In this document: positions 24,487 to 35,010 of the stretch, piece after piece | How the letters are laid out: each line of letters opens with the position of its first letter | Numbering within the stretch: the stretch's first letter is position 1 | Source: Astrothelium macrocarpum | Lineage: Eukaryota > Ascomycota > Dothideomycetes > Trypetheliales > Trypetheliaceae | Length of the DNA: 64,000 nucleotides | Direction of reading: 5' to 3' | Assembly (NCBI GenBank): GCA_021030915.1 | Contig: JAGEMR010000001.1 | Location: forward strand, 62,001-126,000 | Made by a program: the position numbers and the translations under genes | Notes under the pieces: model-generated | What the model was told of the DNA's origin: nothing | Database searches by the model: none | The model's input: the letters and a program-made list of their open reading frames with translations, nothing else

Positions 24487-26135
24487 ATGGCTCCCTTGAG
24501 TAATCTTAATACAATTCTTATAACTCTCATTGCTAGCCGATTTTGTTTCGTTGCTGCAGTAGATTCTTTGACTATCGACACATCTGTTGGCACTGTGTCT
24601 GGTTTCGTCAATGGCAGCACCCCCAAAGTCGCCGAGTTTTACGGCGTACCTTTTGCAGAGCCGCCAGTTGGAGATTTGAGATGGGAACCTGCCCTTCCCA
24701 AATCGCCGGTCAACGGTACTATTGATGCAACATCCTTCAGCCCCTCGTGCCCCCAGTATGACTCGGCAATTCCCTCAGTGTACAATACAGATTCACCCCA
24801 GTTCTTGATTTCGGGTCCTACGTCAGAAGACTGTCTCACCTTGAACATTTGGGCACCGTATCAGTCCTCTTCTGAGTGCAATTCCAGTACATTAAACGGT
24901 GGCCAGACGGGCCAAAACCAGCAGGAACTTCTTCCTGTACTTGTATGGATCTACGGGGGTGGTTTCCAGACAGGTGGCGGCCAGATAGAATATCAGATAC
25001 CCGCTCAGTGGGTTCAGAGGTCCGGACGCCATATTGTTGTTGGTATCAAGTACGTTCACACTCATAGTCCTTATAATTGCTAGATCCACTCGAATGTGGA
25101 AAACCACATTGGCTAACGTTTTCTAGCTATCGTGTCAACATCTTCGGTTTCCCCAATTCTGCGGCTATTCCACTTTCAAATCAAAATCTTGGCCTCCTTG
25201 ACCAGCGTCTAGGAATTGAGTGGGTCCGGTCTAATATTCATGCCTTTGGCGGAGACAGTTCCCGCATCACCATCTGGGGTCAATCCGCCGGCGCCGAATC
25301 TGTAGACTACTACAACTTTGCCTATCCTGACGATCCCATCATCGCGGGCCTCATTCTTGACTCTGGAAGCGCCCTCCTACCTGCTGGAAACCCTACACCA
25401 TCAACTGAAAGTTTCACTATTGTTGCCAATCATTTCAATTGCACTGGCTCCGATCAAGCGCAGCTAAGCTGCTTGAAGAAGGTGCCACAAGCGAATATTG
25501 AGGCGTTCCTCAAATCCTATGGAGATTCGGGAACAGCTCCTGGACTGTCGTTCAACCAAGTGACTGACAATCGGACCAGGTTTGCCAATTACACTGCGCG
25601 TGTCCTTGCCGGAAATTTTACCAAGAAGCCTGCGATCATCGGCACGAATGCGGATGAAGGACGTTCCCTCGTGACGTACAGCCCAAATGGGGTGAACCTC
25701 ACAGCTGCCAATCTTACCACGCTAGACGACTTCCTTTGCCCTGCAGACCAGACCACAACGAACCGCTATGCAGTGGGGGTGCCAACGCACAGATACCTTT
25801 ATGCTGGTAATTTTAGTAACATCTCACCCAGACCTTGGGAAGGGCCATATCATTCTTCTGAGCTCCCACTTATTTTTGGAACGTCAGGAATTGTTCGTGG
25901 CGCAAGCACGCCATTTGAGTTGGCAGTATCAAGACAGATGCAAGACTATTACCTGGATTTCATTTCAGATCCAATCAATGGGCTAAACAACGCTGGATGG
26001 CCAGAATACAAGCCCGGCGGAGAAGCTTTACATTTTGCGTACGATGGAGTCGTTGTCCAGAATATCTCTGTCGACATTCTCGAGCAGCCATGTGATGGCG
26101 TTGTTGCAAAGCCAGGTGCTATACCTCCATCATAG
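24487..26135 (+). CDS. secreted carboxylesterase/lipase, type B
   Basis: Two exons, 24487-25049 and 25127-26135 (77-nt intron, donor GTACGT, acceptor TTCTAG), giving 523 aa. The spliced junction restores the family motif VGINYRVNIFGFPN. A signal peptide is present (ILITLIASRFCFVAAVDS). Alpha/beta-hydrolase landmarks: GVPFAEPPVGDLRW, disulphide-side EDCLTLNIW, oxyanion hole YGGGFQTGG, nucleophile elbow IWGQSAGAES (Ser about residue 240), catalytic Glu in GTNADEGRS, and catalytic His in GPYHSSELPLIFG. All three catalytic residues are present, so the enzyme should be active on carboxylic esters outside the cell. Several NxS/T glycosylation sites. It is tail-to-tail with the P450 gene; a tannase-family esterase lies 5 kb away. 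Confidence 0.93.
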
Positions 26136-26602
26136 AATCCGGCCTTATTTGGTCGTTTCGGAAACTAGAGAAAACAAAATTTTTGCACCGAAGTACGATT
26201 GATTTCTTAGAAACAAAAGTCAGGGTGTTCATTCTTGATCTTGTCTGCTAGAACCATTTATCATCTGAGCCATTCAATATCCTAGCCTTCCCTGATAACA
26301 TCACAACTAGCACCTGCGCATATACGCTTAGGCCGCACGAGTAATGACTCCGTTGCGAGGCTGCTGTAATTCGTCTTGTGCGTTGACCATCTCTACAGGC
26401 TATCTGTAGGCTAGTTTGGAGCAAAATAATCTCTGTTCCAAAATCTTATCGTCTTATATTAATCTTCTTCCTGGCATGAAATCTGATATTAAGATCATCA
26501 ATCTGGTACCTCCATGAATAGCCAATCATTTAGGCGACGGGACACAAAATGTTATCATATCTGCCGTTCACACTTTAAGATCGCAGCGAAAGGTTGCTAG
26601 TA
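26136..26602. other. convergent intergenic region
   Basis: 467 bp between the stop codons of the esterase and the P450 gene. AT-rich, presumably both 3' untranslated regions. Nothing else seen. Confidence 0.6.
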
Positions 26603-28541
26603 TTAACGATTTTTCATAGGATCCTGCTGTCTTGCCTTCTCCGCTTCCTCTTTTACAATATTCAGTCTTCCCTCTCCCCGCACTTCTAAGTCAAACGGAA
26701 ACCAGTTGGGCTGAGTGTTGAATCCACCTGTGTAGTCGTATAGCGGCACTGCTATCTCCTCGCCTTGCTCATTTCGGGCTTTCTTGATATCACAGGTCCA
26801 CGCAATTCTGGCTATGAGGAGATGCAGGGAGCGTTCCGCAATATTTAGACCCGGACATATACGACGGCCGAAACCAAATGCCGAGAAGCTCTGGAGGTTT
26901 GGGTGGATCGAAAGCGGCTCCTTATACGTTGGATATTTTGAGGAGAGCCACCGCTCCGGAATAAAGGACTCTGGATCTGGGTATAGTTCTGGATCGCGAT
27001 GGATTGCCCTGAGCAAGTATGTTAGGTTACTGCGGACGGGCAACACGCGCAATACTCACCACTGATTTGGATGGATATTTGTCCCCTCAGGAATGAACAT
27101 CCCTTTATAGACGTCGTCCTTAGTAGAAAAATGTGGAAGACCCCCCGCAGTAACTGGCCTCCATCGCAGTGTCTCCTTTGTTACAGCGCGGACGTATGGC
27201 AGTTGCGGCAAGTCTTCAAATCCCGGAAGCCTTCCAGACCCGACTACATTATCCACCTCTTGTCGGACCTTAAGCTGTTTTTCTGGGTGCAGCACCATGC
27301 AAAGCAAAAAAGACATCATGGCCGCTGCTGTCGTGGTGCTTCCAGCTTCAAACATCGTCCCAGTCACATAGGCTAACTGGTCTGGAGTCAGACCCGAATC
27401 TTTCTCGTTTTCCACCGCAATCTTTTCCCAGCAATCTGGTGCAGTACCTGCTGCAATTTCCGTTCGGATGTCATCCCTCAGCTTTCGAAATAGCGACAGT
27501 TCTTCTGCATGTAAAGCTTGCAGCTCCTGCTTAAATGGCGCAAGGAATTTCGGAAGTTTCATTAAGGACGGAAATGTATCAACCAGATACGCACCCGGAG
27601 ATGCGACACGCTCCACGTTTTCAACGACATTATAAATGCGGTGCACTTCTGGCTCCTTCCCCGTTACAATCTTGCGGCCGAATGCCAGCCGGAACATCAA
27701 GCCTGAAGCATACCGCTCGAACCATTGCTCATAGTGCTTTGGAGAACGAATCAAATCCTCCAGCAGCCACGCCGACATCATCGTTTGCGTAGGCTCATAC
27801 TTCACCGCGGCACTGGGCATGGCAAAATGGTGCATCAATCTCCTACCACTCCTCCAGACATCGTCGTATGGCAGCAGGACAGGTCTCAGTCCATCGCTGA
27901 GAAGCACTGCTGCTGCGGGCAGCTGCTCTCGACTCGAGTAGATGTTGCCACGCCCGCGTAATAAATCATTGGCAATCTTCTCCTTCGATACGATGTAGTG
28001 TTCGCGGCCAGCGAGGCTTAGACGGAAAATAGGGCCATATTGGTCAGACCATTCCTTGAATTTGAGCCACGAATGCTTGAGTGGAATGTCGGGAAGGTTT
28101 CCGAGGAAAGGTTTGCCTACAAAACACCTTAGTAGGATTGCATTTGTCGAGAAGACAGCAGTGGATGCAATAAGAAATTTCGCCCGCGACTGTGAAAGAT
28201 ATAATTTGTTGTGGCTTCGTCGGGACGACCCCATACCATTGTAAACATTTACAAACTGTAACCAATCCGTGGATAACTTATTGAAAAATGAATTCTCAGG
28301 CGTTCTTGTCTGATCTTACTGGGGGCCTTCCGACGAGGCCTGCGGCAAGTTATATCTTTCGCGGTCGTCGGTGACATTTCTTATTGCATCCACTGGTGGG
28401 GCAATCAGCCATACCTGGAGGACCTGGTGGAAGTTTCGTGTTTGGTGGACAGCGTGGCTTTGAATTGAGGAGTTTGAGAACAAAGTAGATCAAAATCGGG
28501 AGCAAAATCCCAGTATAGACTGTAGAAAGCATAGAAAACAT
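26603..28541 (-). CDS. microsomal cytochrome P450 with a MITE in intron 1
   Basis: Three exons: 28541-28415, 28116-27060 and 27008-26603; 529 aa with exact frame closure. The N-terminus has a membrane anchor (VYTGILLPILIYFVLKLL) and the Pro hinge KLPPGPPGKPFLGNLPDIP, which is formed only when intron 1 is removed. Other P450 landmarks: I-helix FEAGSTTTAA, K-helix KETLRWRP (ExxR), and haem loop FGFGRRICPG with the axial Cys near residue 445. The sequence resembles the O-methylsterigmatocystin-oxidoreductase-like group of fungal P450s; the substrate is unknown. Intron 1 (28117-28414, 298 nt) is almost filled by a MITE starting 16 nt after the donor. A model that ignores this intron would start wrongly inside the MITE at 28234. 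Intron 2 is 51 nt. Confidence 0.92.
28156..28398. mobile_element. MITE copy B, inside P450 intron 1
   Basis: About 243 bp with long imperfect terminal inverted repeats (roughly 75 nt). The left end has CAGTGGATGCAATAAGAAAT; the right end reads ATTTCTTATTGCATCCACTG. Subterminal blocks with CGCGACTGTGAAAGATATAA and GTCGGGACGACCCCATACCA are repeated inverted near the other end. The centre is AT-rich. No coding capacity, so it is a non-autonomous DNA transposon. No clear target duplication (AAGA/GGGC flanks). Same family as 6566, 43857 and 48352. Confidence 0.85.
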
Positions 28542-28886
28542 TGCGAAGGCGTAAATTTGGTCTGAAGGGCTACAGAAGAGAGAGTTGGATTTATTTGCCC
28601 ATCTTTCGCCGCCGGTGAGGGTGCCCTGCAGGATATATCTCCTCTACACCAATTTCGTATGACCCAATCCTTCCTTTTGGAAAAGGAAATGAATCTTACC
28701 AAACAGATCATTACTCCACATGGTCATCATGTCTTAGTCAGGGTCAAATGCCCCTCTGGCATAGTACCTAGGTAGATCAGACACCCCCCATGTCATAGAC
28801 TATCCTCAATTTGTGTTCGCGCGGGTAGAGGTACTAAGATTCCCTATGTCCGTGCATGGCAGGATGCTGATTCGATCTCTTCAGGT

Positions 28887-29240
28887 GAGAGGTCTGATAG
28901 CTCACTTGACCGTCCAGATCTATTGGAGAGTTTTCCAGAAGCATGTTCTGAACATGTTCAAATGTATTTGAAATGTATTCTAGAAATGTTACATGTTTAA
29001 GAGATCAGATGAGAGGTCAGTTAAGCGAATTAAAAGGTCCATTAAAGGGGGTTTGGGGTCGGATCAACTTTTGACCGGTCACTTCAGCCAAACGAGAGGT
29101 CCGGTGAGGTACAAACTCTGTGCTTAGCTATCGCAAACAAAAACCTCCACGTACCCTGGAAAAATACAGGTCATGACTCGGTAACCCTCTCACTTAGCTA
29201 ATGTGTGACCTCTCAAAATGTCGAGCTAATCTGACCTCTC
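28887..29240. mobile_element. second, unrelated inverted-repeat element
   Basis: About 354 bp bounded by GAGAGGTCTGATAGCTC on the left and the inverted form GAGCTAATCTGACCTCTC on the right. The GAGAGGTC core recurs inside in both orientations (near 29010, 29095 and 29200), as in a non-autonomous element with subterminal repeats. No open frame. Boundaries are approximate and no target duplication was identified. Confidence 0.5.
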
Positions 29241-29439
29241 AAACTAGGAATAGCAAAGTGTTGGTGTAGACGACTCGATTGGCATTTTCAAAAAGCTCAA
29301 CCATGCTGATTAATCACCGCCTTATCCCCTTATCATCGCATTCTTCGATTATAGTTTTTCGTGGCCAAATTGTTGAATGTTTTCGGAGTTCTCGCCTCGT
29401 GGTCCTCCAGTGAGGCTGTCTCTGACTCGAAACTTCTCC

Positions 29440-30215
29440 ACTGTGGCTGTTCCCGATGGTCCAGCTGTTTCGCCCCCAACACCATTCGTATCACAGAAAG
29501 ACCATCGATATCCTCAAGCGCTTTTCCAGCAGTCTCTGGGTAGACCAGATAGACAAGTAGAACCTACAATGCCTTCAATATAGCAAAGATGACAAACAGC
29601 TTGTACCCGATCTTGTTCAGTACGGCCTATGGAGCTATCATCGGAATCACGGGCCGTCGAGAATGGCTATGCTGGAATGTCTTTTACGGAATAAACTCCA
29701 CGACTGCGTAACTAAAGACCAATTGACAAGACGCACCTAAAGCGTTACCCTTCGCTCGGAACCGTAACAGAAGCACCTCTGTTGGATAGGCAAAGACGAT
29801 AACTTGGAAACCGATGACAAACCAAGTCATGTGTACGAACAGCATTACCATGATCACAATAGCGTCAACATATTGATTTTTTCCAAGCCCGGACTGTGCA
29901 AGTCCAATTGCAATCCCCATGAAGCAGAGGCACATGCCGGATGTAGTTGCCAGTAAGATCTTTCGGTGGCCGAGGATATCAACGATAGCTATGGGCATAA
30001 AGGATTAGACTACTAGCCAAGTGGCAAGAAGCCCAGCCATGAGGTTAGCTAGACCAAGCGAGAACCCTGCGACTTGCACGAAGATGGTAGTTTCCCAGAG
30101 GCATTAGAAGCAAATTGGAGAGCTCTCGTGCAAATGCGGGCATACGTAGTAGAGAAGTTTATTGATACCACTAAGCTGTTGGAAGATCTGGATCGAGCCT
30201 GCATGATTTGGGTTT
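29440..30215 (-). pseudogene. MFS sugar-transporter remnant
   Basis: The minus strand still spells hallmark sugar-porter segments: QIFQQLSGINKLLYY near 30200, then ETTIFVQVAGFSLGLANLM, AIVDILGHRKILLATTSGM, VIVFAYPTEVLLLRFRAKGN, and the C-terminal VYPETAGKALEDIDGL near 29520. It is broken by in-frame stops: TAA at 30005-30007 where a Gln-type codon is likely, and TAG at 29564-29566 inside the last helix. The intron after LLYY keeps a GTATGC donor and a CTAAT branch site but has GG where the AG acceptor should be. No intact N-terminal half is visible upstream. The extent is my reading of the conserved segments. It resembles hexose/quinate/lactose permeases. Confidence 0.8.
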
Positions 30216-31027
30216 TTTGGTCTTCCAGCGTGGTTCTTTGGACTTCTCCGAGTACCTCTTACCAGGATCCGGAAAATTACTTCCTACTATTCCTCCGAAG
30301 CCGGTCGCCGATACCCGGGTCCGCAATTGTTTCGAATTTGGCCTTGCCACCTCTTGCTTCGTTTGTGGACCGACGTTCACAGCTTCTTACGAATTAGAGG
30401 ACAATGTAGAACGTGGAGAGACGGTTAACCTTGCCGCTACTTTGGGAGTGGAGGTGAGATGGAAGACCTGTGTTGGCGTTAGATTTCTACAGCACGGGAC
30501 AGTAAGCTAAAACCCGTCATCCTAAATGACGGAACGGTTGAGGCGAGAAAGAACGAGCCGATTTTCCCTTGGTTCAAGGATTCAGTCATATACCAATACT
30601 GTCTATTGCCTAGAAGAAGTTTTGCAATTTTGCTCGAGCCTGTAAGAGCGTCAAATGTGACTTCATTCTTCATGTCTTGTAGAAATCTCGCGACATTCCC
30701 GCAATTCTCTACAAATTGCTGCACCGGCGACAGCCAAAGTAAATTGTTCAACATACACTAAATGCTTTTGTGATGTGTTGTTGGGTCCTTGGCCCCAATC
30801 TCGTTGGAACTAGGTCAATACTTCGCATCGGCTATTTCTCGCCACCTTGAGTGCTTCGTTGCTCAGGCCGTGCTGGACCGCAATCAGCGCTTGCCAGGAC
30901 GAGGATAAAATTTTGGGACGCAAGACGCGGGAGCAGACCATATAAATTGACTTAGGACAAGACATTATTCGTCCCATTGGCTACTATTAAACATTAGTGC
31001 GCAACGTCCGACTCGAAACGCTCGGAA
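30216..31027. other. decayed region upstream of the transporter remnant
   Basis: About 0.8 kb with no intact gene. A 91-aa minus-strand frame at 30479-30754 has protein-like composition but matches no family I recognise; it may be a fragment of another dead gene. The right end is the 3' flank of the tannase-family gene. Confidence 0.4.
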
Positions 31028-32736
31028 TTAAATGTTATCATTCCACCATCTCTTCCATGGTTGCAATGCCGAAATGGTATGATACCTCTCGCCAAACACA
31101 CATTCCCAGCTGTTCGGCTTGGTCGGGTCACCGCGACCTTTGTACACATTCCTGTAGGGGTAACGGCAGTGCTTCCTCTGGAAAGCGACACCTAGATCGG
31201 CAGTATCGTTGACGTACTTGGTCCCTAGAATCGTCTGCGGCGGGATGCCTTCCTCCACCCAGCGTACAATAGCTGTGAGGACGTTGGCATCTGGATCCTT
31301 TGATGGGGCGCTTGACGCAGATGTGCCAATTTCCCATGCAGAGTTGCCGCCCGAGCAGTGTTGCATCCCCGAGATGCGGAAGAATCGATAAAACTCATCC
31401 ATCTCGTGGATATCGAGGCCCATGGTCTTGGCGACATGTTCATAATAGCGCGGCGAGTTGTCACTCGATATTAAACCATCCGCCTGGCCGTGATAGTGCA
31501 GCACCTTCGACCCACGGTCCCTAAACGCGCTTAAATCTCCCTTCCAGGTCTGTGAATCTTGCGGGTTCAGCTTCGACGCATATGCCATGTCCTTTGCTGA
31601 GAGCGTTGCTGGATCCCAAGACGGGTTGTTGTAGACAACGTAGCGGTACCAGTCTTGAGTGTATGGAAAGATTGTACCGCCAAGGAGAAGGGAAGAAGAT
31701 TCACCTCCAGGTTGCATACGAGGATAGACTACGCTCCCGTCGGGGCCCAGCACTGGAGAATACACTTTCTTCACAGTCAGCGCCTGCTCATTGGTCAAGC
31801 AGGCGCTGCTGTTGGCGTCTGGATGGCTGCAGAGAAGATCGTTCGGATCATAATTACAACGCAACGGGTCTTCGATGATGCCGTCAGCGTATCCATCAAG
31901 CCTGTCGCAATGCTTCAAAATGTCACGGTGAACTACGTCCCACAAGGTCGTGCTGAGGAACGTGCTCGAGTTTGGCGGGCCAGTCACAGTATAGAAATAG
32001 CCGCTCTCTGACGTTAGGTTGTCAAAAGCAAACGCAGGAGCCCCTGCCACAACGCCGTCAAAATCCTCCGGAAAGTCTTGGACCTCTTTGAAGCCCTGAC
32101 GGCCTCCTGTCGAGCATGCGAGATAGTAAGACTTGTTGTGGGGTTTGCTATAAAAGGACTTGGTTATCTTCTTTCCGAGAACGACGCCAGTATGGACGGA
32201 ACGCCAGACGAAGTCGGCAACGACATCTTCGTTCTTGTAGAAGGCACCGCCTGAAGTCCCATTGTGGCCCGAATTCTGCACATTGTGGTCAGCATTGACA
32301 TCACAATACGCATTGTGCGCAAACTTACGGCGCTCACTGCGGCAAATCCGTAGCTGGTCGAGTACGAAAGTGACGAGTAATCGATACATCCTGAAAGGCC
32401 TCCATTGCCATGACTTATGAATCGACCCGACCATTCTTCTGGAAGCCATACTTCGAAATTGATGCCGGAACGCTCCGAAGTGGCAGCGTAGGCTGCAAGA
32501 CGACATACATTGGTCAATACTTGAGCAGTCGTACTGCCCTCAAGACATGTGGTATTTGTGTCTGATAGAGAAATGTTCGTCCCTCCAGCCACATACTGGG
32601 AGAAATAGACCACCGTGTGCTCAAGCTGAAGTGAAGATGATAGAGCTGCGCAACGCTCTTGAAAACTGCTATGTGCGCAGGATACAAAGAATGGGCAGAG
32701 GCCAAACAAGATAATGACAAGGTTCGAGACATTCAT
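31028..32736 (-). CDS. secreted tannase/feruloyl esterase family enzyme
   Basis: Two exons, 32736-32329 and 32275-31028 (53-nt intron, donor GTAAGT, acceptor TGCAG, phase 0), giving 551 aa. Signal peptide NLVIILFGLCPFFVSCAHS. The spliced junction gives SANSGHNGTSGG, the family's conserved Gly/Asn-rich loop. The catalytic serine is in ACSTGGRQG; the acid is probably in HGQADGLISS; the histidine is in SGMQHCSGGNSAW. Cys precedes both the Ser and the His, matching the CS-D-HC signature in which a disulphide joins these neighbouring Cys residues. Length fits the family (520-580 aa). It hydrolyses esters of phenolic acids (gallate or hydroxycinnamate) outside the cell; which one cannot be read. 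Many NxS/T sites. The lack of a lost residue suggests an active enzyme. Confidence 0.93.
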
Positions 32737-34182
32737 ACTTCTCTCTAAATAGAAAGACTTAATTTAAGTGATCGATGGTGCCTTTTCAATTCTGACTGCC
32801 GAACAGAATATTGACGAGAAGCGGCAACAAGATGAGCTGTACTGAGGGCAATCCGAGTTGAATATTGATTAAGAACTGGCAAATGACGCGATAGTGGAGA
32901 GTTAGCTCATTCTGTCGGATTGAGGCCAATGGCTCTCTATATCTGACCAAAGTGAGCGCCGTCCTCAGGCTTCCTTGCTTGCGTTTACCGGCTATGCCAC
33001 TGTTTTTCGCCAAGGCAAAGGCCGGCAAAAGGCGCGGATATTGCAAGTGCTGTTGCTTGAGGGTATACTGGCAAGAAAGTCTTGGCGCATTATGCTAGAG
33101 CTTGGCTGCGGTTAACTGCGAATAGCTGCCATGGCGTCAAGTTGTCCAGGATCGAAATCGAAAGGCGGAGTTCGTCGAACTTAGCTATGTACTAACCCCG
33201 GACTCACGTTCTGTTCAGGAAATGTTCCGATCAACTTACGGCAATCTGCAACGGCACTTGTACTTGGAAAATAGAGTCTTTTAGAATTGGTGATTACGCT
33301 TAATGATATGTCAATATCGATCTTTAATAGTAAGCGTTTTCTTTTCTTCACCATGCAACGGGTTTTGCTGAGGAGAGCAAGGAGGCTCTGGAGGCTCAAT
33401 ATCGATATGGTTATGATCGTTGTTATTTTTCTTATTGTAATTGTTATGAGATGTGGCTGAACTCTCGGACGAGAGGGATAATGAGTGTTTTGAAGTGAGG
33501 TGAAGGACAGCTGCCTAGGGCTGCCGGTATGGAACTGACCGGTGAGAGAGCCTCTGCACTTTCACGACCAATTATGTGCTGCCAAGACATAGGAGCTAAT
33601 CGTCGCCCTGCCTTTGTACGACCGCTGCCATACCATCTGTGTGCGGCTGTGGATACTGCTGTGGAAGACCGCCTGACTAGACGGTTCCAGTAGCATAACT
33701 AGTCTCGAGAGCAGCGTAGTTTATGGTAGGGATTGGATCATCAACACTTCCAAGCCAACCGTCGCATGATTGGTCATTGTCATCATTTGATCGATATAGA
33801 ACGAGATCGACCATTTGGTGGAGATATAAATACAAGTACGACTCGTTACCATTACCTCAAGCTGGCATAATCATAGCCTTCAAATCTGAAGTAGAATACA
33901 TTAGCAAGTTTGTGAAGCAATATAGAGATTCCATGGGACGGCGCGAACCATTACTTGTTTTAGTTTGAATAACGGAACACCTTGGTATAACCTTACAATA
34001 CTTCACTTGGAGAGCAAGACCGGGCATAGGCCGATTATCAGCCGAAAACTCTAAGCGGGGCTACATATCGATGTCATGCCAACCTACCTATCCAGTAGGT
34101 ACTCTGCGACGCACGAGTCCAGAATGTAAAACCACCCACCATCCGATCACGCTCACCCCAAGCGTTCCCCACAAAAGCAATC
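32737..34182. other. divergent intergenic region
   Basis: About 1.4 kb between the tannase-family gene (-) and the small haem-degrading-domain gene (+), so both promoters lie here. Short frames only (up to 86 aa). AT-rich tracts around 33280-33440 and 33800-33900. No RNA gene or repeat recognised. Confidence 0.5.
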
Positions 34183-34683
34183 ATGGCCACGCTCCCCGAA
34201 CCACCTCGCGACCTCTCCGCCATCGAAACCACGGAAGAAGCCCTCTCCCTCCCACACTTCACCGCCGACACGGCATGGGACCTCGGCACGCGCCTGCGCA
34301 CGCGCCTGCTCTCCTTCGCGCAGCCCGTCGTCATCAACATCGCGCTCGCCAACAGCGCCCAGCTGCTCTTCCACTGCGTCACGAAGCCCGGCGGCGTGAC
34401 GCCGGACAACGACGTGTGGGTGGCGCGCAAGCGGGCGACGGTGCTGCGGTGGGGGCATAGTACGTGGTGGATGCGGAGGAAGTATCTGGAGGATAGCGAG
34501 TTTGTGGCGAGGACGAGGTTAGGGGAGAGAGCGTATGAGTATGCGATTCATGGTGGGGGGTTTCCGGTGAGGGTGAGGGGGGTGGAGGGGGTTGTGGGTG
34601 TTGTGGTGGTGAGTGGATTGAGACAGGAGCAGGACCATCAGGTGATTGTGGAGGTGTTGAAAGAGTATTTAAATGGATGTTGA
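34183..34683 (+). CDS. haem-degrading-domain protein (UPF0303/HbpS-like)
   Basis: Single exon, 166 aa, full length for this family. Conserved features: FTADTAWDLGTRLRTRLL, then VVINIALANSAQLLFHC, then a charged DNDVWVARKRATVLRWGHSTWWMRRKY, and a C-terminal GGGFPVRVRGVEGVVGVVVVSGL followed by QDHQVIVEVLKEYL. This is the GlcG/HbpS-like haem-degrading fold (UPF0303 branch), small cytosolic proteins of poorly defined role. The third-position base composition changes sharply from C-rich in the first half to G-rich in the second, but the frame is continuous. Confidence 0.88.
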   Translation: MATLPEPPRDLSAIETTEEALSLPHFTADTAWDLGTRLRTRLLSFAQPVVINIALANSAQLLFHCVTKPGGVTPDNDVWVARKRATVLRWGHSTWWMRRKYLEDSEFVARTRLGERAYEYAIHGGGFPVRVRGVEGVVGVVVVSGLRQEQDHQVIVEVLKEYLNGC

Positions 34684-35010
34684 TGTTGGTTGACGTTGGA
34701 TATCCTTGAGATCATGGGAGATACGCGATACAGGGTATTTGAGGTCATGCTTTGTGTGGGAAGTATGATCTTTTCCGCGTTGTGGACTGGACATGTTCAT
34801 GGGGCTTTTTATCTGAGGCTGAGTCCCAGGATTGAGACGAAAAGCCACCGACGCGAAGACAAAATTGAGATGTCGTGGTGTGGTCTTGAGCTAATGTTTA
34901 AAGCTATAGTAATATCTGCAACTCGCATGAAGAAGTCTATAGCACTCTGTATTTACCTCCAAGAACCTCACAAGCTCTGTGTTAGCCCGAAGTCCTATGC
35001 CTTTGCCGCA
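34684..35010. other. convergent intergenic region
   Basis: About 330 bp between the stop codons of the haem-degrading-domain gene and the isopropylmalate dehydrogenase gene. Only 3' flank sequence; nothing else seen. Confidence 0.6.

Noticed and set aside
28044..28265. P450 start at 28234 (MGSSRRSHNKL)
   Set aside because: That start lies inside the MITE; the true anchor and Pro hinge come from exon 1 at 28541-28415.
30479..30754. 91-aa minus-strand frame upstream of the dead transporter
   Set aside because: Protein-like text but no family; probably a fragment of decayed sequence.
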